A DNA stretch of 64,000 nt from Antitrichia curtipendula (taxonomy: Eukaryota; Streptophyta; Bryopsida; Hypnales; Leucodontaceae). The notes beneath the pieces are model-generated. The model saw nothing but the letters and a program-made list of their open reading frames with translations, did no database searches and was not told where the DNA came from. The position numbers and the translations under genes are program-made. The stretch covers positions 25,045,567 through 25,109,566 of the forward strand of contig OX579636.1 in the NCBI GenBank assembly GCA_951230915.1. The letters are read 5' to 3'. The first letter of the stretch is position 1. Every line of letters begins with the position of its first letter. Positions 12,501 to 24,517 of this stretch are shown here, in pieces.

Positions 12501-13900
12501 TTTGCAATGTATCTTTTTATTTCAAAAATTAGTAAGTAATTATAATTAACAAATAAAATTATCAATAATTCAAAATATAAACTTTCAAAATACGGAAATC
12601 TACTCATATTTTTTTCAACATTGGTTATATTTACATTTTAGAACATAAAGTAGAGGGTCTACAATCTTAACGCACATACTTTCTAATGGACCCTCTAAGT
12701 GATCTCCCCGGGCATGATAATGTCTGAATTTTGGATATTAAGAGATATCTTCATTTGTAATTTGTTTTTTCTATTAGCCCTTTCCATGGTAACTAATTTC
12801 TTCAAAGTTGGGGCAATGTGACTATCCAATGGCGCAACACTTTATTGTTCATTTCATTGTTACTTTAGAAGGTTCAAGGTAATTTGAAATGTATATGTCT
12901 ACATATGTATGCAATTGAATTAGAAAAAGTCATTATCAATTCATTTCAAAAATGTAGTATGTTAAAAAATAACTTATTAATTACTTATTAATAACTTAGT
13001 AATTTATTCACCAAAAATGAATAAAATTTGAGTATTAGAATTCAGAATGCTTCATTGAAAGTACGAATTGACTATTAATTCTGCAAATCAAGAGATACCC
13101 TTCTTTTTTTTAAATAATATGTACAAACCTTAGAAAGGTTGAAATATGTAGTTCATACACTCTTTAATTGGACTTCGCTGTATTGCAAGAAGGTCATGAT
13201 GGATTTTTGTACGTTGATGTATTGAAATTCTATTAAATGTTCTTTGAAGGAAATTTTATAGATCTTAATTTTTATTTATTAAATTGTAGACATTTACAAA
13301 TTATTTTATGTGTGTTTACTTTGTAGTCCTTGTCAATGGTCTTCAGAATTGTGCAACCTGAAATCCAAACAATTTAAAGAGGGCACAAATTAAGTTTTTA
13401 TTCCGCATATTGCCCAATTATTACATAATATGGCTTTTACTTGTCTGAACGGAAAAAAACTAGGCAAAATAACCTTTCTTTCAGTTTCACTTCATACTTC
13501 AATTGTGGTAGATTAAGTTCATAATTTTAAACATTAGTCTAATATACGACTATCAGGGAAAGAATTGTAATATTTCAAGTGGGCACCATTTTTTTTTTCC
13601 ATACAATAAAATTAAAAATTTCTTAGAAGGGAATTTGGTAGTCTTCTGTTGTGGTTTTTTTTAATCCTTATATGAACTCTTTGGAAGTGCTCCAGAAAAC
13701 ATGAGGCCTTCTGTGGACTTCCTCTCTTGTGAAGGATTAGTAGCTTAATATGTCATACATGTCGTGGAGTACCTCTTAATTGACGATCAATGATAGAATG
13801 TCCGCTTGTAGGACAAAAATGTAACTATTCATCTTCTCAATTTCATGTGAAAAGGAAAAATCATCTGTAGTAGTTTGACTTGCAGACATTGCTTTTTAAT
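9549..13900. other. AT-rich intergenic DNA, no supported gene
   Basis: The stretch holds only short ORFs without recognisable motifs. Near 9890-9925 the words CCACGGTTATAGG and CCGCGGTTATAGG occur. Near 10020-10080 there is a small degenerate tandem of GCTCACCGCTC-like words. I see no tRNA, no transposase and no splice-consistent coding pair. Confidence 0.6.
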
Positions 13901-13924
13901 TATTGTAACCCAAGAACTCACCCG

Positions 13925-15320
13925 CAGCGGTGACAAAACAAATGATTTCCAAGGTTATGAGTCTGTCGTTAAAGGATTACACATTCAAATTAAAATGTGA
14001 CTTGGATGACTCTTTCTTCTAGTATTTGACACCCTCCAAGACCAAAAAAATTGGAAACATAAAATGAATTTGTAAACAACTACATATGTATATAAAACAT
14101 TTACTATATGCAAAAGGTACATTTTTTATTTTTTATTTTGAATCTCTTACTTCTATATTGAGAAGTAGGGTCTAAAATTAATTGAAATCTTGTACTTCAT
14201 AAAAGTACATGATATTGTTCTCTATATTTATAATTATTTAAAAAGATGAATTTTTATTTATTTTTAAAGTCTTAGTTCTTTTTAATTCTGGATGTGGGAT
14301 CTACAATTAATTCAAAAATTGAATTTAAAGCAAGTAAATACTAGTACTCTTCTATAATAATGTGTTTGATAATAATAAACATGTATTTGGTATATATACA
14401 TATATATAACTTAAAATGTAAAACATAGAACTTTCATTCTTAATCTTTTGGTTATGTATGTTTTTATGTAGGATCTAAAATTAATTCAAAAATCATATTT
14501 AAAGCAAGTAAATGCTATTATTTTAGGTGTGATTTAATAAATCCAACATGAAAATCTTTCATTAACTTATTCAAAAAATAAGGGAAAAATTAAAATTAGT
14601 GTTGAATTAAATGGTTCAAACTTTTCTAATAAGTATTTCTCTATACAAACTCCAAAAACAAATGTTAATCTACTTTTTATAACAAATTTTGTTGTTGCCC
14701 ATTTTGATATTGAAATAAAATACATATAACCTTTGAATGTATATTTTATAGAATGACATGAAAAAAAACTTCCCACATACGTTATGATAACTAGCATACA
14801 TCAAAGAGGGCTTCTTGGTCCTTTAAGGGTCAAATCAAGAACATAATGGAATTTTTATTATGTTATTTTTTTCCAAACTTTCAATTAGCTTAGGAATCTA
14901 TAGGGCACCAAATTCTATTATTTACAATACTTTGAAGCTAAATAAAATTAACCAAGTTATTATTTTTAATGGTTTGCATATTTAAAAATTATTGTAGAAT
15001 TCTAGTTTAGCATAAAACCTTCAATTTCAAAAAATGAATGATTGTGATTTTTTTTTTAAGAATTTGTGCAAGGGTATCCTTTGCAATTTGTGTTTTTTCA
15101 ATGTCAAGGGTATTTGAAAATGAACCTTAAATACTCTAGAATGGAACAATGGAGTAGTAAATAGTGCAAGTCACTGAGGATTTGTAATTCAAATTTTGAA
15201 ACTTTGCTTTTAAATGATTTTATTCAAAGCATTCAGCATGCGACAAAACAAATGATTCCCAAGGTTATGAGTCAGTCATTTAAAGATTACGCACTCAAAA
15301 ATGTGACTTTGATGACTTTA
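13925..15320. repeat. Diverged direct repeats in AT-rich spacer
   Basis: About 85 bp at 13925-14010 recurs at 15238-15320. Both copies contain GACAAAACAAATGATT, then CCAAGGTTATGAGTC and a TGTGACTT-GATGACT ending. Between them, three loosely similar blocks near 14160, 14290 and 14470 share the pattern GGATCTAAAATTAATTC, and the last two also share AAGCAAGTAAAT. This is a decayed repeat family. No gene is present. Confidence 0.6.
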
Positions 15321-15940
15321 GAGTTTAGATAAGGTATGAGGCTTTTATTGCAACCTTCTTCTTTAAACAATCATGTTGGGAGCTCTAAAATAGATAGCAA
15401 GTGGTCTAAAATGAACTACCACTAGTATAAGAGCATAATTAAGGCAATTGTTCTTTCACAATTGATAAACGAATTTAGAGTTTGCTTAATTTATTAAAGA
15501 TCATATTTAGGGCCCTTGAATAATACTTTTTGAATTCCATAGTGCTTGTTTTTGGTGAAGCTATATTTTTTTCCAGCTTGGACGTGTGTGGATTTTACAA
15601 TGCCTAGAATCATAAATACATTCCTATGGTAGAATTACTTAGAAATTCATAAGGAATTCAAAAATGCTTTGAAAATTTAGAACTTCTTGTGTTAGAGTAC
15701 ACGTCAATTTTTCTTCAAGTGAAAAATAAGGGAAAATATTTTCGAACATTTGAAATCCATTAGGAAGACCGCTTAATTCGTAGAGCGTTGCTTTATGAGC
15801 CTCCTACTTTAACCCACAATTATAAGACCAAAGTTTTGTGCAAACCCATGTAGCTTTGGCTTGAAAGTAAGTCTAAGCCATGGTTATGGAACCACGGTAT
15901 TAGGGCCACGGATTTAGGGGCTACGGCTGAGCGGCGCGGT
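15321..15940. other. AT-rich spacer upstream of the GC-richer block
   Basis: No coding sequence was seen. At 15875-15925 CCATGGTTATGG and CCACGGTATTAGG words echo those near 9890. They lie just before the composition shifts to the TC-rich leader at about 15950. A core promoter for the downstream gene would be expected here, but no TATA box could be singled out. Confidence 0.4.
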
Positions 15941-15944
15941 GTAA

Positions 15945-16333
15945 GGGTCATCTCTCCCATTTCGCACTTTGGTTTGCCCCGGGTTTTTTTTCCTCCGCTC
16001 CGTATTTCCTTCTCCGGATTTCCGCGTTGAGTGTTCCGTTTTCTGGGTGCTGTTGCGTTCGTGCTTCTACGGATTTGTACTCCGGATTTTCATGCTTTCG
16101 CATCTTGTGCCTTGGTTTCGGTGGAAGCTTGTTTCGTGAGCTCTTTGTTGGAAGCAGGTTTCGGCGGAGCTTTTTTTTGGAGCGCTTTTGTTGGATTTAG
16201 ATTTTTGTAGAAGTTTTGCTCCGCCACTGTTGATTTTGGGAGTGCGTGCAATTCTCTTTCATGGGCGCTCTATTGCTGCGTGTGTTGAAGGTGGCTTTGG
16301 GCGCTGGTTTTGTGAGCGCGGCAACTAAATCAG
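15945..16333 (+). other. Probable non-coding first exon (5' leader) of the downstream gene
   Basis: Composition switches abruptly from AT-rich spacer to a pyrimidine and GC-rich stretch typical of plant leader exons. It ends at a strong CAG|GTGAGT donor with GT at 16334-16335. The next convincing acceptor is GCTGCAG at 17638, two bases before the ATG at 17641. That implies a leader intron of about 1.3 kb which contains many copies of the TTTAACTCGA palindrome. Transcription start and exon limits are inferred. The design closely parallels the leader at 35050-35411. Confidence 0.45.
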
Positions 16334-16569
16334 GTGAGTTTGGTGAACTTTCTTCTCTTGTTTTTCTACACTATTGCATTCGGTGTTTGGTTTGGTTATG
16401 AATAGTTCGGTGATGAATAGTTTCAACAGATTCAATAGTTTGATGATCGCTTTTTCTAGGGTTTTCTTTGTATGTTGTTTTTTGGGTTGTCTTCGATAAT
16501 GTCTGGGCAGTGCATTGAATCCAAGATTCGGGGTTTGTTTCAAAATTTAGTGTTGTTCTTGTATTTTTT

Positions 16570-16712
16570 GCTGTAGATCTTCTCCTTCTTCTTCTTCTTC
16601 TTCTTCTTCTTCTTGTATTTTTTGCTGTAGATCTTCTCCTTCTTCTTCTTCTTCTTCTTGTATTTTTTGTTGTAGATCTTCTCCTTCTTCTTCTTCTCTT
16701 TCTTCTTCTTGC
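16570..16712 (+). repeat. Tandem repeat built on CTTCTTC and TTTTTTGCTGTAGATCTTC
   Basis: Three units each consist of a TTGTATTTTTTGYTGTAGATC block followed by a variable run of CTTCTT triplets, with total unit length of about 40-60 bp. On the minus strand the repeat is open and would read E-runs punctuated by GEDLQQKIQ. It lies in the predicted leader intron, so coding is unlikely. Confidence 0.85.
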
Positions 16713-17638
16713 ATTAGCTTGATCTTGGATTCAGGTTCATTTCTCAATTCGTTGAGGAATATGTCATGCTTGCTTGTAATTGCAAGAGTGACAATTAAAC
16801 TGAACAGCAATTCTCTTTTTGGTGCGCAGAGTAAAATCATTCGGAGGTGTGTGTGTGTGCAACAGACGATTGACTTCATCTGTGGAGGAGCTGCACTTCT
16901 GGTAATTCTCTCAAAATTATTTTCAATGTCTGTTTAACTCGATGCTGATTTAACTCGACCGGAGACCCTTAGATCGCAAATTTAACTCGACTCGAGTTAA
17001 AATACGCCAGGACGTGAGGCAATTTTAACTCAAGTCGACTTAAAAATCATCGAAACACAAAATATCCTAGCAACGACAACCAAATGTGCTTGCACTAACA
17101 CATCCGGAAATCGCTGGATAGCAGAAACTTTAACTCGAATCGAGATAAAACTCTACCAGAACTCGAGGACACATCCAGATAGAGCAAAACACGTCCATCA
17201 TTTAGTATTCAACTCGAAGCGAGTTAAGATGTCCAGCAGCTGTCCTCAAGACAACGTGGAATCTCACGTTGTCCATCCAAAGCTCCATGATGAGTACGAA
17301 CAGAGGTGTAGGTAATCGTATACCCTAAATAAACCCAAAGCACATGAAGAAGAAAAGTAACATTATTTAACTCGCACAGAGACAAACAACTGCTTGACGC
17401 AATGCAAGAGCTATACCAGTTCAACGCAGGGTTCTTGATTCAAGAACAAGACGCGTAGATGCAGGAGAAGAGAATAATACCAAAGATTAACAGGTTAAAC
17501 TCGACTCAAGTTAAACAACAAAACCAGAAAAGGGATAACGGAAAATACAAACAGACAGCCTTAGTGTAGAAACATTGCATGTCCTCATAGAATTTTACTC
17601 GGCTCGAGTTAACAAATTCTATTGTTGTGCCGCTGCAG

Positions 17639-20600
17639 AGATGGAAGACCAGATCCGAGGTCTCGAGGTTTACTTGAAGAGATTCCAAATCCTAGATGAA
17701 GACAAAGACGATTACGGTGACACTGAAATGCTCGGCGAGTGCTGGGAGTAGATAGACCCGGTAGAGGTCGAGTACTGGACTCTTGTCCTTGTGCCAATGA
17801 ACAAGAACCTGTCCTTCAGGACGAAGTATAAGAAGGTCGAAGATAACCTGCCAATGACGCTGACAGAGGTTGTGCGCGAGGTCATCACCGGACCCAGTGG
17901 CCTCATCTTTGTGTGTTGCAAAACGATGAACCCCAAGCAAGAAGAGGAGTACTACTTCTTGTACGTGGTGAACAGCTGGAAAATCCAGTTTTTCGTATCA
18001 GCGTACTACAAGTCCCTCAACAACACGGACTACTAAGAGCTGCAGAAAGACATTGAGAATAGGTGGAAAGCCCAAGGAGGGGGGCCGCTAACGTTTGTGA
18101 CACTGGCATCTAGGGTGAACGCGTTAATCAAGGGATTCGACTACATGAAGGCCACCCTACAAAACAAGGCTCAGAGAATGCAGCCGATTTCTCTGACCAG
18201 GGACTACAACAGTCAGGATGGCAGCCAAGGCTCCCTTGTCATAGCAACTCCAGAGACTGGTCGCAGTCACACCCGATTGAAGCAAACAGAGAAGTATAGT
18301 CGCCCCGGGGAGATCCCGGGATGACTCCTCCTCCGGCACCCAAAAATCGGGGGAAGAAGCTGGCTCTCCAGGATCTTTTAGTGCCGAAGAACAGCATGGC
18401 CTCGGAGATACTAAACATCCCCCAGGACCTTGGCGGAAGCGTTCACGAGATAGACTACAAGGAGGCATGCAAATCGTATGCGGACTATCGGTCGGTCTGC
18501 ACTGACTCGTACATTACAAAGATTGGGGAGAAATTCCTGATTCCGATTGATCAACTGGAAAAGCCCCCACAAAATCTAAATATCTGTGAACAAGAAGACC
18601 AGGGCGTTAGGAAAACGCTAAACTTCCTCATAAACATGCCTGACCCTGACAAGAAAATGACGCTGTGCGCCTATCCTCAGAATATGAAGAAGAAACCGCA
18701 AACATTCGAGGAAATAAAGGCCGGAAAATTTTGGATGGTCAATGGCCAGCACTGTGTCGAGGCCTCCAAGAGAATCCAACTGATGGATCAAATTCCCCAG
18801 GACAAGAAGGACAAGTTCAAGGTGTGGGAATGCTTTGTCGTATGGAACAGGGAGGACAATATCATCCGAAAAATTTCTGCATATTACAACCGTGTGAACC
18901 ACTTCCAGAACTTTATGCCAACCTAGACGACGAACATACTGGCTTCACGGTTTGTGTGGACGAGCATGGGGAGTCCTACGCCACCGAGGGAGCCCATAGA
19001 GCTCGGAAAGATGGCCAAGTCCGTGCCCAAGATAAGAGTAGACACAGCAAACGCGTCATTGTTCCTGGTAAGTTCATATCAATTAACCGAGTCGAGTTAA
19101 GCATGCAAACATGTCGTGATCTTGCAAGCGAAACTACATTCTAACTTGAGTCCAGTTAATCTCCTCCTCTAACTTCATATGCATTTCTAGAACTACTCTT
19201 CAGGAATTCAAGACTGCGATCAAGCTCAGGTTTGCCATGATCGACATCAAGAAGAACCACTCCAGGGGTATTTGGGAAAGAAGAACCAGAGGGACATTGA
19301 CATCCACAATGAGATAAAGCTCATTACGACATCGCAAGATATCTATGACCTCTGGGCTGAGGTCATCTCTAGTCATTCTCAGGGAGAACTCATCGACCCC
19401 GATTCCACGATTAAGATCAAGCACACGAAGGGGTGGAGCTCGGAAAAAGACGGTGTCATGACCCGGGAGTTCTTCAAGTGGATTGGGAACGTCACAGAGG
19501 GTGACCTCAAGAGGCTTGCTGTACACCTACTGAGCAAGATCCCAAACCGCGAGGCGCCGCACTCGAAAGTGACGATGAGGGCTCCAAGGTCCGTCCTCCC
19601 TAACTGCTACACTGCAAAGGAGTGGCTGGAGAGGACCAAACGGAAGGCGGCTGTCCGGTGGCAGTTGCACTACCTCGATGACAAATTGAAACTGTTTGAC
19701 AACGACGGTAATTATAGGAGGAGTGTCAGGAAGGCCTTCAAGCGTAAGTACAACGTCACCAAGGCGACAAAGAACACGCTTCTTACAGGTCCCGGTGAAT
19801 CCTTATTTTCTCAGGCCAAGATGCCATCTAACAAGAAGAAGACCGTCGAGGAATTGTCGCCGGTGGCACACGATTTTTTCAAGGTCTTCATGGAGAGCAA
19901 GGGAAGATTCATGAAGCCAGATGCTACGGCGTTCTACCGGCCCTTTGAGATGAAGGATGACAAGTTGGGCGACTGGGACTTGAATATCTGGAACGAATCC
20001 GTAAAGTCCAGAATCAAGTTGGCGATCATAGATTTCAGAAACATCTCGGGGATCATCAACAAGGAGAAGTCGGCGACATACTTCGAGAAGTTTATGGGCA
20101 TTCTTGAAGAGGACGCCGGGGAGGAGCTGACAGATTCCGAAGTTTGGCTATGGATCGCCGGTGACCTCGGGGAGGTTACTTCCCCTTATGTTTTGTAACC
20201 ACGTGCGTTAAACACCTATTTGTTTGGAGGCTATTTACTTAGTAATCATGATTTTAAAGGACCCTTTTAGTAGAAAAGAGCTACTTGGTCTTAATTTTAA
20301 GCACCCTATAGGTAATTATAAATGAAAATCTAACTTAGTTTTTGGCACGCTATAGTATTTATAAACTTTAAGAATTTTGTTTTGTTTGATAATGAAGGAT
20401 TTTTGGGTGAGTGTTGGGCATAAAAATACGCAACATACATAAAAAATTAGGATCAAACTTAACCCTTAACTTTTTGAACAACCATAATGTGGTCAATTTG
20501 TTTTTTGAAGTGCTTTTTCTATTATTAAAAAAATTTAAATGAAGTTGCACTTGAAGTGATGCTTTGAAGAATCAAGTTGACCCTCTTTATATGCGGTTAG

Positions 20601-22723
20601 ATTTACATAATAAGCTATTGTTTTGTTTTTTAAAAATCCCAAAGCATAGGTGGTTGGGTGCTTGGACAAAAAAATCAATAGATTGGGGGGATTTGGCCAA
20701 TGTAAGCATAGCACATGAAAGGATAAGCCTAGCTTGTAAATGGTGTTTTGACCTTTGAATAGGGTTTTGGCATTAAATAGTTAAAACATAATATTTTTCA
20801 TTCATCCTTTAGAAGGACTAAGGATTATATTCATCCTAAATTTTTTTTTTTTTCTTCTATGATTTTATTCACACTAATTTATATCTACTTTTTTTTAAAT
20901 CAAAAGATTTTTCAATACCCTATTTTATATATGATGATGTTTCAAGAATTAAATCCAGATTAAAATAGATCTACATCATTTATAAATTTTTGCTCTAATG
21001 AATAAAATTCACCTTATAGTTTAACTCACGTGGTTTTCTACTTTTCGCAGAGTGACCTCCCCGAGCCGGTGACAAGGAGATCGAAGTGGATCTGCGGAGT
21101 TACATTCGGACATCCCCCTTCGCGGGAACATATTCAGTGTGATTTGCAGAGTACCTGCCGTCTGCATTCGAACGCATTGGGGATGTTCCCGAGAGGAGCG
21201 CCCAAGTGAAAGATCCTGTGCAAATGCTCTTCTTGGTGAAGAACGGAGCGGCGATCAAGACTTGCCAAATCCCGAAGACGTTTGGTGTGGCTCCGAGCTC
21301 GCACTACAACTCCAAGAGGCAGACCGTGGAGGTGGAATACTGAGTGCATGACACGAAACTGCGGATGGAGTTCTATTTGAACGTCAGGGACTTGTTTGTC
21401 TTATCCAGGGATGTAGTGTTGTCGTACTTTGCAGGAGGGAAAGCAATATGCGCGGCTTGGGTAAGTGTACCGAGTTCTATTTTTAACTCGTGTCGAGTTG
21501 AGTTGTCCGGCTCTCGAACGTTTGGTGAGGGTCATTCTTATGACAAGCACATCACTTTAACTCGGGTCGAGTTGAATGTCTCCGCATTCCAGCTGGTGTG
21601 CGTTGGTGTTCTAACAAATTTGGTCTTACTCCCTGCAGATGCTTTCCTTGGACCATTTTGTCGTCGGCGACAGTTCGAAGAAGGCCACATTCCTCTCCCT
21701 CTGCGTGGAATCAGAGAACATGGACAAGGACGACTTCCTGGATTCCATTTACTTTGTCGACGAGCAAAAGTTTGAAGACAGCCGGGTCAAGGGGGCCTTG
21801 TCTTCACGGGGGAGGGTCCTCCCAGAAAGAAGAAGGAGGTCCATTGGTGACGATCCCAATAGTACGCCAAAGGCATCCCAGCGAGACGACACTGTCGGCC
21901 TCGACGGAGATGATGATGATGTGATGGACTGGGTCGATCCAGTTCACGAGGGGATGAATTTGACGCTGGCTGCAGTTGCTCCATCGGTTAATCTGCAGGA
22001 GAGTAGCAACATGCGGGGCTCCTCGGGATCGTCCGCACGAGATACTCAAACCCCGGTCTCCCGTCTGAGGCCTTCGCAGAAGAGGAAGCCAGATCCACCT
22101 GCGCCGAACTCCCCCATCGATGCCAAATTCATATATGATTTAATGAGGCAAAACAACGAGGAACAGGCCAAGGCTCGGATGGAGGAACGTGAGGAGTAGA
22201 GGGAAGAAAACAAGCGGTTCCAGAATGAAAACACGGACTTGATGAAGCAGTTCTTGGACAATCTTCCCGCGATCGTGACGCAGGTGGCAAATGCAAATAT
22301 CTCGGCCTTGATAAATGTGAGGCCCATGATGATGATCGACCCAAACGCACCAACTCCGCAGCTGCTGATCTCGAATCAGGCGCAGGGGTCTGCAGACAAT
22401 GCGAGGCAACCGCAGACAGGTTCTGCCCACATCACCGGAGGTCCGTCTGCGTCCGAGAACTTGCTGGTGCAAGCCTCCCCTTGCTCGGCGCCAAATCAAG
22501 TGGAGTCTGCGGAGGATGCGACAAGGACAGTCGCGGAGAGACAGATCCAGGAAGTTCCCGAGCAAGTGTTTCCTCCGCAACAAGCTGTACCGGACGAGGG
22601 ATCTGCACCGGAGGTTGTCGCTCAGCATCCGACTGAGGACGCTGCTGCAGTCCTGCAGACGCTGTAGTGGCCGAGCAGTCACAGGGCCCTGTGGCTGATG
22701 ATCCTCCAAGTTGTTCCCTATGA
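17639..22723 (+). pseudogene. Decayed multi-exon gene with a possible ParB/sulfiredoxin-like motif
   Basis: Four exon blocks read as protein: 17639-19067, about 19204-20174, 21051-21460 and 21639-22723, roughly 1,300 codons. The 19068 (GTAAGT), 21461 (GTAAGT) and 21638 (CTGCAG) sites are strong, and the last join is in phase. The frame is broken by TAG 17749, TAA 18034, TAG 18924, TGA 21140, TGA 21341 and TAG 22197, and by frameshifts near 18315, 19265 and 22660. At 18741-18764 the motif NGQHCVEA follows FWMV, resembling the G-x-H-R-x-x-A signature of ParB/sulfiredoxin-like folds with the arginine changed to cysteine. The last exon is low-complexity and proline, serine and acidic rich, then helical (NNEEQAKARMEEREE). 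The ParB link is inference from one motif; otherwise the family was not recognised. Confidence 0.65.
20200..21050 (+). other. AT-rich intron-like interruption
   Basis: Between coding blocks the composition drops to AT-rich and all frames close. It ends at a TTTTCGCAG acceptor (21049-21050) and contains a TTTAACTCACG half palindrome near 21020. It is best read as a long intron starting at a GT near 20175. Confidence 0.5.
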
Positions 22724-22921
22724 CTCTCTGAGCCTAAGTTTTAACTCGATTCGAGTTAGAACTCCTCAAGTTTTTTTTGGTTAACTTTAGGTAGCATCTA
22801 GTGGTAGAGTAACTAAGCTCTCCAAGTACGCTGTACGTATTGTAAATTTTTTATCTCTCAGTGAGACAGTGTAATATAGTTGTGTTCTTACATTTCATTG
22901 TCTGGCTCTGATCTTTCGCAG

Positions 22922-24306
22922 TCGCAAGCTTGTTGTCCTCGAAAATTCAGGGACCCCTTATTGTATGCGATGACATAATTTTTGATCTGGAGACGTCTCC
23001 CACGTTTATCATTTCCGAAACTATTCTGCATGTTCCTGGTCCGGTGGCGGAGGCATGTCCGCCATGTCTTGAGGAAGAGATGGTCCAAGAGGACGTCTGG
23101 GATGGCATAGACGTGGAGGTCAAGGAGGACGTTTCCAAAGACCCTCTTGTGATGCCAGTGGTTTCTCCATCCAGTGATTCGTTGGAGCCAGTAATTTTGG
23201 CACCGGTTCCCCTACACGACGATGCGGTACGTTCTTAGTGTTCTATGTGTACTTGTTACTTTCCCTTCATAGATGTAAGTTGAACGTCGTGGAGACATGG
23301 CTGTAGTACTATAGTCTTCGTCCAAAATGCATCTGTTTAATCGGCACTTTGTCTCTGTTCCTCATGGGTAGGGTGAGAAAATCGTTGCTTTAGATAATGT
23401 GGAAGGCCGGAGTCTTCCCCCATTCAAATCCAAATTGACAAAAAAGTGGGTGAATCTCGTCCTGGATCTGAATGGACTATTGGTCTTTTGTGATGATTTA
23501 AGGTATCACATGGTTCAAAGGAGATTTTGCTCTCCCGGTGAGGTAGTCCGTGATCCAGAAGACATCATGGATATTAATAGGATCACTCTTTGGCCATACG
23601 TAAGGAGGTTCCTGAGGAAATTATCCTCCATTGCGAATATAGTAGTGTGGAGCTCCATGAACAGAAGCTACGCCCAACATATTTGCAATTACGTATTCAG
23701 CGGCTTGCAGCCGCCGTTGCAAGTTCTTGGCCGAGAGTAGTGTAGCGTTATAAAATGGAAATGGAGATACGGAAAGCTATTGAACTACAGGTTGACGGGC
23801 TCAAACAAGGACCTCCAGATCAAGCCTCTAGAAAAATTGTACAAGTTAAAGGGGTCCATTTTCACGGAGGACAACACAATTATAGTGGACAACATGCTAG
23901 AAAAACACTTCATGAACAACGCCGCGAATGTCGTGCTTATAGATCCATAGTCGCCTGAAGGAATTGGGTCGAGAGATGAAATCCTCATGAATGAACTTTT
24001 GCCCTGGATTCATAGAGTGCACGCGTCCGTTTTTGTAGGGACGATTCTGTGGGGGGCGTCCACCTCCTGAATGAACTCGACCAATCCAAGTACAAAATGC
24101 TTTGTGCGGCTCTTGAAGAATCAAATAGACTTCTTGATGAGTGGAAAGAGAATAATGTCATAATGATGAACATGACGGCCCTCCGCCAACACCGAACGTT
24201 CCGCGCCGCAAGGAGCTTAAGCTATCAGACATCTTGTTCCTACTTAAACCAACTCTGCGCTAGAGCAAGTCGTAGGTGTTGTAGGGTTCTGGCTTCTGTG
24301 GAGTTA
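22922..24306 (+). pseudogene. Decayed FCP1/NIF-type HAD phosphatase gene
   Basis: Exon 22922-23226 ends at a GTACGT donor and joins in phase 0 to 23372. The first exon is acidic (for example VKEDVSKD). The second contains a HAD motif I of the plant DLNG form (LVLDLNGLLVF, from 23459), then RRFLRKLSSIANIVVWSSMN like the FCP1 motif II region, a lysine region (QIKPLEKLYKL) and a motif III-like TIIVDNMLEKHF. In known members these enzymes remove phosphate from serine residues, for example of the RNA polymerase II tail. Two TAG codons (23738 and 23948) interrupt the frame where glutamine would fit. A further frameshift near 24045, at a G run, leads into a helical tail ending at 24306. The canonical second aspartate of motif III reads N here. 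Substrate is unknown. It may be a separate gene or a continuation of the upstream one. Confidence 0.65.
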
Positions 24307-24517
24307 TAGTGTATGTGTTTTGTGTGGAAGTTATAGTGCGACTATTCATTAGTAAAAGTTCAAAATTTTTTTACAATGCAGGCCTGTGTTTTGTATCCGA
24401 GATTTTTGTGTTTTGGTGGCATCAAAAGAACATTGTGAAGACAAAAGTGTGGCCTTTGTTGATTCGCTTGTTTACTATAAGTAGCTTGCCATATCGCAAA
24501 GGGGGGTTTGGCATATC

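Larger units (their letters stand above)
16933..22760. repeat. Dispersed palindrome family TTTAACTCGA-TCGAGTTAAA
   Basis: Full or nearly full palindromes occur at 16981-17002, 17023-17046, 17129-17149, 17209-17228, 17494-17515, 17593-17613, 19081-19101, 19138-19160, 21481-21503, 21555-21574 and 22740-22760. Half sites occur at 16933, 16949, 17366 and about 21020. Arms are TTTAACTCGA and its complement with 0-2 variable bases between. Every copy falls in a predicted intron or in the spacer before the phosphatase gene; none was seen in the predicted coding exons. I saw no copy elsewhere in the window. Confidence 0.85.

Noticed and set aside
17749..23950. Alternative genetic code in which TAG and TAA mean glutamine
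   Set aside because: TGA also interrupts the frames, frameshifts are present, and the transposase gene and the small gene at 24518 end normally at TAG. Decay explains all of it.
17749..23950. Stops repaired by organelle-type U-to-C RNA editing
   Set aside because: The region has nuclear introns and transposons, and frameshifts could not be repaired by editing.
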